A DNA stretch of 10,713 nucleotides, taken from positions 1 through 10,713 of the forward strand of contig DFWO01000085.1 in assembly GCA_002380945.1 (NCBI GenBank), written 5' to 3'. The stretch comes from Methylococcaceae bacterium UBA4132. Its GTDB lineage: Bacteria; Pseudomonadota; Gammaproteobacteria; Methylococcales; Methylomonadaceae. Within the stretch, counting starts at the first letter, position 1, and each line of letters begins with the position of its first letter. The notes under the pieces were generated by a model, which was given only the letters and a program-made list of their open reading frames with translations, was not told the origin of the DNA and made no database searches. Below are positions 1 to 6,577 of the stretch, piece by piece. A program made the translations under genes and the position numbers.

Positions 1-79
1 CTTCGCCTGTCACACCGAATCGCAGCATAAAGTTACTTAATTTGTGTCCTGAAAAGTGTTGGCACATTAATGCTGTCAT
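1..79 (-). CDS. Possible 5' end of a minus-strand gene leaving the window
   Basis: On the minus strand a frame without stop codons runs from about position 172 to the left edge. It holds three possible ATG starts, at 79, 67 and 28. From 79 it reads MTALMCQHFSGHKLSNFM and continues LRFGVTGE to the edge. None of the starts has a convincing Shine-Dalgarno sequence. The residues look plausible as protein, and a gene divergent from metF would explain the roughly 200-bp gap before metF. At this length chance cannot be excluded and I do not recognise the product. It could also be the inner edge of a mobile element that lies outside the window. Confidence 0.25.
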   Translation of the reverse strand, partial: MTALMCQHFSGHKLSNFMLRFGVTGE

Positions 80-172
80 CGGTTTGCTGATCAATAAAGT
101 TGAGTTTAGATTCGATTTATATATGGTTATAGTTCTCAAACAACCATCACAATTGACAAATATGCGCAAAAA

Positions 173-201
173 TTAGCCCAAAAACAAAACAAAAGGCTAA
201 A
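173..201. other. Short inverted repeat upstream of metF
   Basis: TTAGCC at 173-178 and GGCTAA at 196-201 form a perfect 6-bp inverted repeat around a 17-base A-rich spacer, 76 bases before the metF start. It could be a protein-binding site or a weak hairpin in the metF leader. The stem is short enough to be chance and I know of no regulator that matches it. The remainder of 80-277 holds no open frame or RNA gene that I can support. Confidence 0.2.
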
Positions 202-277
202 ATGCCATGCTATTAAACGAAGGTAGTATCAATCACTGCTGGCTGTTTAAATAATCTTTCCTTAGCGAGCCTATAAC

Positions 278-1123
278 ATGCAATTACAACATTCCCCATT
301 ATTCAGCTTTGAATTTTATCCGCCTAAAACTGAAGAAGGCGCGGTAAATTTACAAGCAGTACATAACAAACTGGCGGCACTTAATCCCGATTTTTTTTCA
401 GTCACATTTGGTGCAGGTGGTTCGACCCGCGATAAAACGTTCGATACCGTGGTTGATATCCAATCAAAAGGCATCTCAGCAGCTCCGCATTTATCGTGTG
501 TCGCTTCGACCAAAGAGAATATTCGCGCTATTTTGAAAGACTATCAACAACACGGTATTGCAAAAATTGTGGCTCTTAGAGGTGACTTGCCTTCTGGTAT
601 GATGTCAGTGGGTGAATTTCGCTATGCTAATGAATTGGTTGAGTTTATACGGCTAGAGACAGGTGATTATTTTGATATTCATGTTGCCGCCTATCCTGAA
701 GTTCATCCGCAAGCGGCAAATAGTGTGGAAGATTTTAAAAACTTTAAACGTAAAGTAGCTGCGGGTGCGGATTCAGCTATTACGCAATATTTTTACAATG
801 CCGAAGCGTATTTTTATTTTGTGGATATGTGCGAAAAAAATGGCATTACGATTCCTATCGTGCCAGGTATTATGCCCATTACCCAGTATGTACAACTGTT
901 TCGGTTTTCAGAAATGTGTGGCGCGGACATTCCCCGTTGGATGCGTAAACGCTTAGAAGGTTTTGGGGATGATAAAGCAGCGGTACAAGCGTTCGGTTTG
1001 GATGTAGTGAGTCGTCTGTGTCAACGTTTACTAGACGGTGGCGCACCGAGTTTGCATTTTTATACCATGAATCAATCTGCACCTACCTTAGCGATTTTAG
1101 ACAATTTACAACTAACGTCGTAA
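278..1123 (+). CDS. metF: Methylenetetrahydrofolate reductase (MetF)
   Basis: This cytoplasmic flavoprotein reduces 5,10-methylene-tetrahydrofolate to 5-methyl-tetrahydrofolate, the methyl donor for methionine synthesis. At 281 residues it has the usual length for a bacterial MetF, a single FAD-binding TIM barrel. Family hallmarks are visible: FEFYPPKT near the N-terminus, which carries the family's catalytic glutamate; DFFSVTFGAGGSTRD at about residues 38-52; LRGDLP at about 100-105; and a C-terminal GAPSLHFYTMNQ segment. The ATG at 278 is chosen because the conserved N-terminal motif begins within ten residues. The ribosome site before it is weak (GCGAG at 264-268). It is a single-gene unit that converges on the minus-strand gene beyond 1196, with a hairpin terminator between them. 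No S-box, SAH riboswitch or MetJ box is recognisable upstream. Confidence 0.97.
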   Translation: MQLQHSPLFSFEFYPPKTEEGAVNLQAVHNKLAALNPDFFSVTFGAGGSTRDKTFDTVVDIQSKGISAAPHLSCVASTKENIRAILKDYQQHGIAKIVALRGDLPSGMMSVGEFRYANELVEFIRLETGDYFDIHVAAYPEVHPQAANSVEDFKNFKRKVAAGADSAITQYFYNAEAYFYFVDMCEKNGITIPIVPGIMPITQYVQLFRFSEMCGADIPRWMRKRLEGFGDDKAAVQAFGLDVVSRLCQRLLDGGAPSLHFYTMNQSAPTLAILDNLQLTS

Positions 1124-1138
1124 TAGGAAAATTGACTC

Positions 1139-1176
1139 TAAAAAAGGCAAGAGTAACATTGGTCGCCCTTGCCTTT
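1139..1176. terminator. Hairpin terminator between convergent genes
   Basis: AAAGGCAAG at 1143-1151 pairs perfectly with CTTGCCTTT at 1168-1176, leaving a 16-base loop. Read on the minus strand the stem runs into a tract of seven T (the A run at 1139-1145), a classic intrinsic terminator for the gene ending at 1197. On the plus strand the T tract is only three bases, so termination of metF would be weaker. It probably serves both transcripts. Confidence 0.75.
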
Positions 1177-1196
1177 ATACTGTAATAAAACGAATT

Positions 1197-1937
1197 TTAT
1201 TTGTTTAACTGGTTGTTTACTTCATGCTCAAGCATTGCGTCATAATGACGACATAAAGTCGCATCAGTTGGGCGCGGTGACATATTAGCTGCCACTTGTG
1301 AATATAAGTTAGTCAAGTAATGTCTTCTTAACATTGAATCTTTGGGGACTTTTGACACTTTGTGTTGTGGCAATACCGCACTGCTTTGAGTCACCGTTTC
1401 AACCTGAACCGATGGCTCAATGATAGTTTGAGGTTTTTCAACGGTAACCGCAATTGGTTGAGACTCGGTAACAGGACGAATGAGTGTTTTTTTGTAATCT
1501 GCATAGTCAGCGATTAGTTGATCCATCGCCATTTTATTATTTAAACAACGTTCGATGTTAGCATTGATTTGGGTATCGTAATGACGCGATAAAGCTAACT
1601 CGGTAGGGCGTGATGGGTTAAGTGAATTCATCATTGCGCGTACATGAGTCAAATAATGCCGTTTCAACATCGAATCTTGTGGTAACAAACTCGTTTCTAA
1701 TGAGATAGTTGGTTGTGGTGTGATAACTGGCTTATTTTCAACTGCAACAGCTTGAGTAACTGCTGGAGAGGCTTTTTCCTTAGCAGGCGCGGCTACTTTA
1801 TCGGTGTGCTGAGGTGTTTGTTTTATTGGTTTTGCTGATTCAGGCGCGTTTTTGACGCTATGGGATTTTTTTTTGCGTGATCTTAAAAAAAAACAGATAG
1901 CAGCTAAGAAAATGGCAACGACAATAAATTCAATCAT
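1197..1937 (-). CDS. Membrane-anchored protein with a duplicated RHY-motif domain
   Basis: The function is not recognised. The 246-residue protein starts with one hydrophobic helix (residues 2-18) followed by RSRKKK, so it should be an inner-membrane protein with its body in the cytoplasm. Residues 25-85 are a low-complexity Pro/Ala/Lys/Thr linker. Two copies of a domain of about 45 residues follow, at 88-132 and 200-244, joined by a second flexible linker. Each copy begins DSMLxRHYLT, has (S/P)RPT in the middle and ends near LxRHYD, and in both copies the two RHY motifs are exactly 25 residues apart. A GGAG ribosome site sits about 8 bases before the ATG. The architecture suggests a tethered binding or scaffold protein, but the repeats match no family I can name. 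A strong terminator follows the gene. Confidence 0.85.
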   Translation of the reverse strand: MIEFIVVAIFLAAICFFLRSRKKKSHSVKNAPESAKPIKQTPQHTDKVAAPAKEKASPAVTQAVAVENKPVITPQPTISLETSLLPQDSMLKRHYLTHVRAMMNSLNPSRPTELALSRHYDTQINANIERCLNNKMAMDQLIADYADYKKTLIRPVTESQPIAVTVEKPQTIIEPSVQVETVTQSSAVLPQHKVSKVPKDSMLRRHYLTNLYSQVAANMSPRPTDATLCRHYDAMLEHEVNNQLNK

Positions 1938-1959
1938 AATAATACTCCAGAGGGTAGCC

Positions 1960-1984
1960 GCCCATTGCTTAATGGGCAGTTTTT
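1960..1984. other. Perfect hairpin with T-tract upstream of the RHY-repeat gene
   Basis: GCCCATT at 1960-1966 pairs with AATGGGC at 1971-1977 around a GCTT loop and is followed by AG and five T (1980-1984). On the plus strand this has the form of an intrinsic terminator, yet no plus-strand gene ends nearby. On the minus strand it lies in the leader of the gene starting at 1937, 22 bases before its ATG and next to the ribosome site, so it might affect that leader RNA. Its role is unknown. Confidence 0.4.
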
Positions 1985-2035
1985 ATGTGCAGGCGAGGCG
2001 GGCAAAAGCAATGAATTGCTGTTGCTAGGTTTAAT

Positions 2036-2065
2036 AAAATCAATGAGGCATTAGTATTCATTGAT
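2036..2065 (-). terminator. Candidate intrinsic terminator for the small membrane-protein gene
   Basis: On the minus strand an 8-bp perfect stem (ATCAATGA at 2039-2046 with TCATTGAT at 2058-2065) and an 11-base loop are followed by TTTATT. It lies 33 bases after the stop codon of the gene ending at 2098. The stem is AT-rich, so termination may be inefficient. A second small hairpin (AGCAAT at 2007-2012 with ATTGCT at 2015-2020) with a short T run follows it on the same strand. Confidence 0.45.
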
Positions 2066-2097
2066 AGATTGTGGTCAATAAACTAGGATAGAAATAT

Positions 2098-2544
2098 TTA
2101 TGAATCTGATACGCCGATGATTGACCAGTTCTCAATGTTAAGTGCATCTTCCTCGTTATCACCCTTATTGTAAGTAATCCGACACACATATTTTTTGGTG
2201 GAAGTGCCTGAATTATTAGTAATGTTCATTTCAGCATTAATGACATACTGATAATTGCCAATATCCCATGCTTTCAGCGGTTTTTCTGAAAAGCTAATAG
2301 ATGTATCTGGTTCAGCTTTGGATTTAATGTAATTATTGCAGTGCATAAAAGCGATATTAGACAATGGCGTAGAGACAGGTAAATCACTGCCTTTATCTTT
2401 GCTATCAACCAAAAATAAATCTGATTTAATGATGTCGTAGATGATTGGCATCACGAACTTTTGTTGTGATAGTGAAAGCGTCAGTAAGCCAACGATAAGT
2501 ATTGCTATACGGTACTTTTTTAGTAGAGCTATCAAGGATTTCAT
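2098..2544 (-). CDS. Small single-pass membrane protein of unknown function
   Basis: I do not recognise this 148-residue protein. It has a short basic N-terminus (KKYR, residues 9-12) and one hydrophobic segment at about 13-25, which acts as a membrane anchor or uncleaved signal. A polar domain of about 110 residues follows and is probably periplasmic. It contains two cysteines, one in MHCNNYIKSK and one in KYVCRITYNKG, which could form a disulfide. It ends in a beta-like segment, ENWSIIGVSDS. The alternating hydrophobic pattern from about residue 90 onward suggests a small beta-sheet domain. No good Shine-Dalgarno precedes the ATG. The upstream yihY gene runs in the same direction 114 bp away, so co-transcription is possible but not evident. 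Confidence 0.7.
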   Translation of the reverse strand: MKSLIALLKKYRIAILIVGLLTLSLSQQKFVMPIIYDIIKSDLFLVDSKDKGSDLPVSTPLSNIAFMHCNNYIKSKAEPDTSISFSEKPLKAWDIGNYQYVINAEMNITNNSGTSTKKYVCRITYNKGDNEEDALNIENWSIIGVSDS

Positions 2545-2658
2545 ACAAATTATGGGGTGATTTAATTTAACATTTAGCCGTAATTCTAGCAGAAACCAAT
2601 ATGTTAAGCGTAGGTAAATTTATCAATAGCTTACAAGAGGCTATAACACTGTAGTCTG

Positions 2659-3579
2659 CTAAGTTCGATTATAAATTTTGGCATTTAAATCAAAACCTAT
2701 CAGCATAATTAAGCAGTTAAACTCAAGCCATAGCATGACGACCATGATAGTACCAATACTGCCATAAACTTTGTTATAAGTGGCAAAATTATTAACATAA
2801 TAATTAAATAATAGTGACGCTATGACAGATAAGATAGTTGCTAATACTGCGCCAGTGTTGATTAATTTATAATTGGCTGAATTAATTGGTCCAAAGTAAT
2901 ACAGTAACGAGATAGCGGTAAATAATAGCAAGAATGAAATAATCCACTTGCCCAGTGTCAACAATAATAGAACGATTCCATCACTTAATAATACGCCATG
3001 CGTGACGGCATAATTGATGGCAACTTCGCTAAATATAATGAGTAGTGAAGCGGTTAATACTAATATTGATAGTGCGACAAATAACAACAATGATACCAAT
3101 CTTTGCTGGATAAAATTTCTGGTTTCGAGGGTATGAAGCGCGTGATTAAACGCGTCTATCAGGGCATTAATGCCATTAGTGGCAAAGTATAGAGTGACTA
3201 AAAAACCAAATGATAATAAGCCGTTATGTTGCGTTTTTACTAAATCATTAATAGTGATAACGGCGGCTTGGTAAGCATTTTCAGGTAATAGCGTGTGCAT
3301 TTCCTTAAGTAATTGCTGATGCAAATTGTCGATCGGCAAGAAAGGTATTAAGGAAAAAAAGAAAATGATGGCAGGAAATAACGCCAGAAAAAAAGTGAAT
3401 GCTACCGCAGATGCTCGCGTGCTAACCGCACTTTTTCGGGTTTCGACCCAAAAGAAGTAGCCAATGTCATACAGTGTGAGTCCAGAAAAACCGAGTGGTC
3501 GAATGGTTTTCGACCAATTGAGTAGTGGTTGCATAGTGGTACAAGACAAAGTGTTTGGCGAGTAAGGATTATTCATCAT
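2659..3579 (-). CDS. YihY/BrkB (UPF0761) family inner-membrane protein
   Basis: This is a polytopic inner-membrane protein of the YihY/BrkB family (Pfam Virul_fac_BrkB), often annotated in the past as ribonuclease BN although the family is not an RNase. Its biochemical role is not established. The signatures are a basic TRASAVAF segment leading into the first helix FTFFLALFPAIIFFFS, about five further hydrophobic helices, and the characteristic ending VYGSIGTIMVVMLWLEFN plus GFDLNAKIYN. The frame is open further upstream to 3678, but that extension reads unlike the family. I place the start at the ATGATG pair at 3579/3576 (306 or 305 residues); the ATG at 3534 is also possible. No clear ribosome site separates these choices. 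It is divergent from the secreted-protein gene at 3736. Confidence 0.88.
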   Translation of the reverse strand: MMNNPYSPNTLSCTTMQPLLNWSKTIRPLGFSGLTLYDIGYFFWVETRKSAVSTRASAVAFTFFLALFPAIIFFFSLIPFLPIDNLHQQLLKEMHTLLPENAYQAAVITINDLVKTQHNGLLSFGFLVTLYFATNGINALIDAFNHALHTLETRNFIQQRLVSLLLFVALSILVLTASLLIIFSEVAINYAVTHGVLLSDGIVLLLLTLGKWIISFLLLFTAISLLYYFGPINSANYKLINTGAVLATILSVIASLLFNYYVNNFATYNKVYGSIGTIMVVMLWLEFNCLIMLIGFDLNAKIYNRT

Positions 3580-3735
3580 TGTAATATTGAAGGCTATCAA
3601 TTTGACACGACACAAAATTATCCTGTGCAAAAAATTTTTGATTAAATGATAATGACAACTTAACAAAAATATAATCATAAAGATACGTCAGCGTATTCTG
3701 TACAATTAATCAACAACCTAACACGAGGTCATCTC

Positions 3736-4137
3736 ATGAAAAAAACATTATTTCTTACTATTGCGATGCTAGTTTCAGGCAGTGCTTTTGCGGGAACAGA
3801 GCATTATGTATTACGCGATGGCAATCATGTTCAGCATTTAAAAGTCACTGAGACTAATAAAGAAATCAACGTCAGTGCAGATGTTGATTTTGAACCGAAT
3901 GCCGATGAAAAAGGAAAACAAGCTTGTTCAGCCAGTCTTTCTGGCGAAGCTAAACGTATGGATAAAGATAAATTGATTGTCAAAAAACACTCTGAAAGCG
4001 AAGCGACTTATTGTGAATTGAAGATACATCTCACTGAAACTGGCGCGAAAATCGAACAATCAAAAGATTGTGATAATTTCGCCACTGGAATCTGTCATTT
4101 TTCCACTGATGGCAAAGAATTAGTTAAAGTTAAATAG
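3736..4137 (+). CDS. Small secreted four-cysteine protein of unknown function
   Basis: The 133-residue product has a textbook Sec signal peptide: MKK, a hydrophobic core, then cleavage after SAFA (residue 19 or 20), which predicts a periplasmic or secreted protein of about 113 residues. The mature part is charged and beta-rich. It has four cysteines, one before SASLSGEA, one in TYCELKIHL and two in DCDNFATGICHFS, compatible with two disulfides. The spacing vaguely recalls small periplasmic beta-barrel domains such as lysozyme-inhibitor-like proteins, but I cannot assign a family. A GAGG ribosome site at 3725-3728 supports the ATG at 3736. The REP-like palindrome beginning 12 bases after the stop codon probably ends the transcript. 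The gene stands alone, divergent from yihY. Confidence 0.85.
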   Translation: MKKTLFLTIAMLVSGSAFAGTEHYVLRDGNHVQHLKVTETNKEINVSADVDFEPNADEKGKQACSASLSGEAKRMDKDKLIVKKHSESEATYCELKIHLTETGAKIEQSKDCDNFATGICHFSTDGKELVKVK

Positions 4138-4145
4138 CCTTCTAT

Positions 4146-4182
4146 ATAGGTCGGGTTAGCGACAGCGTAACCCGACAATTTT
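4146..4182. repeat. REP-like extragenic palindrome, probably also a terminator
   Basis: GTCGGGTTA at 4150-4158 and TAACCCGAC at 4168-4176 form a perfect 9-bp stem around the loop GCGACAGCG, flanked by ATAG on the left and AATTTT on the right. From memory, palindromes of the form TAGGTCGGGTTAGCG...CGTAACCCGACA recur as repetitive extragenic palindromes in many gammaproteobacteria. Only one copy lies in this window, so repetitiveness cannot be shown here. Its place directly after the stop at 4137 and the T run that follows fit a terminator role for the upstream gene. Confidence 0.6.
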
Positions 4183-4189
4183 AGTTGTA

Positions 4190-4206
4190 TATCTAAAAAT
4201 TAGATA
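4190..4206. promoter_or_regulatory. AT-rich perfect palindrome, candidate operator of the downstream operon
   Basis: TATCTAA at 4190-4196 and TTAGATA at 4200-4206 are a perfect 7-bp inverted repeat around AAA. The site lies 88 bases before the TauE start, in the only non-coding stretch ahead of the operon, where a regulator site would be expected. A TATAAC element at 4211-4216 just after it could be a -10 box, but no good -35 accompanies it. The regulator family cannot be told from the sequence. Confidence 0.3.
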
Positions 4207-4294
4207 CCCATATAACATTTAATCAAATACCCTTTGTACTGATACTGCTAAAATAGACACTTTTTAACGCGCTAACCACTAAGGATTATCCTGC

Positions 4295-5104
4295 ATGAAT
4301 GTTTATTATACCTTTTCTGGCTTTGCAGTTGGCTTATTAGTCGGTGTCACAGGGGTAGGCGGTGGCTCATTAATGACTCCGTTACTGGTTTTTTTATTCA
4401 ACTTTAATCCAGCCGTAGCGGTAGGAACTGATTTATTGTTTGCTGCGATTACCAAGACTGGTGGGGTGTGGGTTCATCACGGTAAACATGGTTCAGTTGA
4501 TTGGAAAATTGTCGGCTGGTTGGCATTGGGTAGTTTGCCGTTTGCGATTGCTACGTTATTTACTCTCAAGTATTTGAATTCTGTGGGTAAAGAAACTACA
4601 GGCGCGATTACCTACAGTTTAGGGATTGCCTTAATCCTCACCGCTTGTGCCTTGTTTGTGCGTAGTGCCTTATTACATAACGCGGAAAAATTGGGGAAAA
4701 TTGATGATGAGCATAGTAATCTCGAAAATGCGGCTCGTTTTAAACATTTAGAAATTCCTGCAACCGTCCTTATTGGCGCGGTGCTTGGCGTATTAGTTAC
4801 GCTATCTTCAGTGGGTGCGGGTGCATTAGGTACAGTGGCTTTGTTATTTTTGTATCCTAGAATGACCACACTGAAAATTGTTGGCACTGATTTGGCTCAT
4901 GCTATTCCACTCACAGCGATAGCAGGTGTGGGGCATTGGACGCTGGGCAATGTGGATTTTGTGTTATTAGGCAGTTTGTTAATTGGTTCGTTACCAGGTA
5001 TTTGGATTGGTAGCCACTTAAGCGCGAAAATCCCCGAAAAAGTGTTACGCCCCGTTTTAGCATCGGTTTTACTGCTAATTGGTCTTAAATTTGTCCTGCA
5101 CTAA
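4295..5104 (+). CDS. TauE/SafE family membrane transporter (probable anion or sulfur-compound exporter)
   Basis: This 269-residue protein belongs to the TauE/SafE (COG0730) family, whose members move sulfite, sulfoacetate and other organic or inorganic anions across the inner membrane. The two homologous halves are visible. The first (about 1-120) has the glycine motif GVTGVGGGSLMTPLL and AVGTDLLFAAITKTGG. The second (about 155-269) has SSVGAGALGTVALLFLYPR and IVGTDLAHAIPLTAIAG. About eight membrane helices are expected, with a short hydrophilic loop around 130-150. An AAGGA ribosome site at 4281-4285 supports the ATG at 4295. It is the first gene of a tight operon whose other members look biosynthetic, so it may export their product or handle an anionic substrate. 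Its stop codon is in the same frame as the next gene. Confidence 0.93.
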   Translation: MNVYYTFSGFAVGLLVGVTGVGGGSLMTPLLVFLFNFNPAVAVGTDLLFAAITKTGGVWVHHGKHGSVDWKIVGWLALGSLPFAIATLFTLKYLNSVGKETTGAITYSLGIALILTACALFVRSALLHNAEKLGKIDDEHSNLENAARFKHLEIPATVLIGAVLGVLVTLSSVGAGALGTVALLFLYPRMTTLKIVGTDLAHAIPLTAIAGVGHWTLGNVDFVLLGSLLIGSLPGIWIGSHLSAKIPEKVLRPVLASVLLLIGLKFVLH

Positions 5105-5128
5105 GCGTTATTGGCATTTTTAAGTGCT

Positions 5129-6577
5129 ATGAGTGGCGCACAACAGCAGAGTTTTTTCCGTAATACACCTGACGGTCGAATTTTAACGCGGGGGGCATAT
5201 TCGGCTTCCCCGTTATATTTTCTTAATCAGCCTATACCAACCGCATCAGGCAATAAATGGTTGGTTTCACATAGCCTTCGAGACATCGGTTTCTACGTCA
5301 ATTATCGCCCTAGCCCCGAAGGTATTCGAGATTTTCTGTGTTACGGTTTTGTGCCTGCACCCCGCACTATTTTTCAAGGGGTATCGGCTGTTCCCCCTGA
5401 AATGACGTGTCATTTGCCTTATGCTAACGAGAAAATTGTTTGGAGTCTTCCTAAAAGCCCTGCTATACCGCCACTCCCACAGCCAGAACAAACATTTTGG
5501 CAACAACTTTCCGCACATACAATACTAGACCACGCCGCAATATTGCTATCAGGCGGGCTTGATAGTGCAATGGTGGCAGCGGCAGCTCACTCATCAGGAA
5601 CAAAGATGACTGCCTACCATGCGCGATTTAGCGGTATGGATGTTGGCGAAGGTTCTGATACTCATGCGGCACGCATGACTGCACAACATTTAGGCATAGA
5701 ACACAGAGAAATTGTCCTGAATTCATTGGATGCCTTGCGTTGGTTTGGCAAAACTATCAGCGCGTTGGATCAGCCATTAGGCGATCCTGTTTTGTTACCG
5801 TTTTACTTATTGTTTAAAGCCATTCATCAACATCAGCCTCAGTACACCGTATTAACAGGCGAAGGCGGCGATCAATTATTTGGCTCTTGGGCTATGAAAC
5901 CGATGATTATGCGTGAGTTATATCTCGAAGCCAGTTATCGCCGCGATGAAGGCTATCTTGCCAGTTTTCATAAATTTGCTGACGAATGGCCAGAATTAAT
6001 CTCTGCTAAACTAGGGCAACAACTCGATACCAGAGTTCAGCTTACAAGCCCTATTCAACAAGCCTTTATTTCTTCACCTTCGCCAGATTTTTGTAATCAA
6101 ATTCGTTGGGTAGATTTACAGTTAAAGGGATTGCAACATATTGTGCCTAGAATAGAAGCAATGGCAAAAGCCCATCAACTCAACTTACGTCATCCATTTT
6201 TTGAAGCAGATATGATTGAATTGGGGTTAGCTTTACCTAACCATCTAAAATTAGCAGGCGCAAAAGATAAAGTATTGTTGAAAATGCTGGCGCATTCCTA
6301 TTTGCCTGAGCAGGTAGTCGAAAGGCGCAAACAAGGTATGGGCGTTCCTACCAGTCTATGGTTTCAGCGTGGTTTACGTCCTTTAGCTATTTACTGGTTA
6401 AATAAAAATAGCTTAATAAAGTCTGGTTTATTGAATCCAGACACGGTTCAAGAAATTAGGCAACAAAACATCACTGCCAGTGACGGACGTGGTAGACGCT
6501 GGGGTGATAGGTTGTGGATGCTATGTGCTTTAGAATGTTGGTTTTCGAGTCTGTATAAGGAAAGAGGTGAAGAATGA
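5129..6577 (+). CDS. Asparagine-synthetase-like amide ligase lacking most of the glutaminase domain
   Basis: The 482-residue protein carries a complete synthetase half of the AsnB family. It shows the ATP-pyrophosphatase P-loop SGGLDS (residues 141-146), LDQPLGDP (213-220), the GEGGDQLFG segment (244-252) and the C-terminal ERRKQGMGVPTSLWF block. Such enzymes activate a carboxylate as acyl-AMP and pass it to an amine. The N-terminus aligns only with the tail of the class-II glutaminase domain: RILTRGAYSASPLYFL corresponds to LLAVRDAIGERPIYLL in the paralogue at 7557. About 118 residues, including any Cys2 nucleophile, are absent, so it should not make ammonia from glutamine. The ATG at 5129 is preferred; an in-frame TTG at 5111 would add six residues, and neither has a good ribosome site. 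The TAA at 5102-5104 is in the same frame. The gene overlaps the next one by ATGA. Confidence 0.9.
   Translation: MSGAQQQSFFRNTPDGRILTRGAYSASPLYFLNQPIPTASGNKWLVSHSLRDIGFYVNYRPSPEGIRDFLCYGFVPAPRTIFQGVSAVPPEMTCHLPYANEKIVWSLPKSPAIPPLPQPEQTFWQQLSAHTILDHAAILLSGGLDSAMVAAAAHSSGTKMTAYHARFSGMDVGEGSDTHAARMTAQHLGIEHREIVLNSLDALRWFGKTISALDQPLGDPVLLPFYLLFKAIHQHQPQYTVLTGEGGDQLFGSWAMKPMIMRELYLEASYRRDEGYLASFHKFADEWPELISAKLGQQLDTRVQLTSPIQQAFISSPSPDFCNQIRWVDLQLKGLQHIVPRIEAMAKAHQLNLRHPFFEADMIELGLALPNHLKLAGAKDKVLLKMLAHSYLPEQVVERRKQGMGVPTSLWFQRGLRPLAIYWLNKNSLIKSGLLNPDTVQEIRQQNITASDGRGRRWGDRLWMLCALECWFSSLYKERGEE

Noticed and set aside
59..74. TTGGCACATTAATGCT, resembling a sigma-54 promoter
   Set aside because: The GG and GC dinucleotides are 9 bases apart instead of the required 10, and no adenylate-rich enhancer or activator site is visible.
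153..181. TTGACA at 153-158 as a metF -35 box
   Set aside because: No acceptable -10 hexamer lies 16-18 bases downstream (GCCCAA and neighbours), so no promoter is called.
1..277. SAM, SAH or cobalamin riboswitch ahead of metF
   Set aside because: No recognisable conserved core or multi-stem arrangement is seen. Only one weak 6-bp inverted repeat is present.
765..956. Overlapping alternative-frame and antisense reading frames inside metF, the TauE gene, the ligases and the cupin gene
   Set aside because: They lie within well-identified genes, have no ribosome sites, and their translations look like shifted versions of the main frame.
2620..2645. Hairpin after yihY (ATAGC with GCTAT) as a terminator
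   Set aside because: The stem is only 5 bp, the loop is 9 bases, and no T-tract follows on the minus strand.
3648..3666. GATAATGACAAC as a Fur box between yihY and the secreted-protein gene
   Set aside because: Only the first half matches the consensus (about 10 of 19 positions overall) and neither flanking gene is iron-related.
3580..3678. N-terminal extension of the YihY protein by 33 residues
   Set aside because: The extension has no match to the family's usual N-terminus and would place the start close to the promoter region of the divergent gene.
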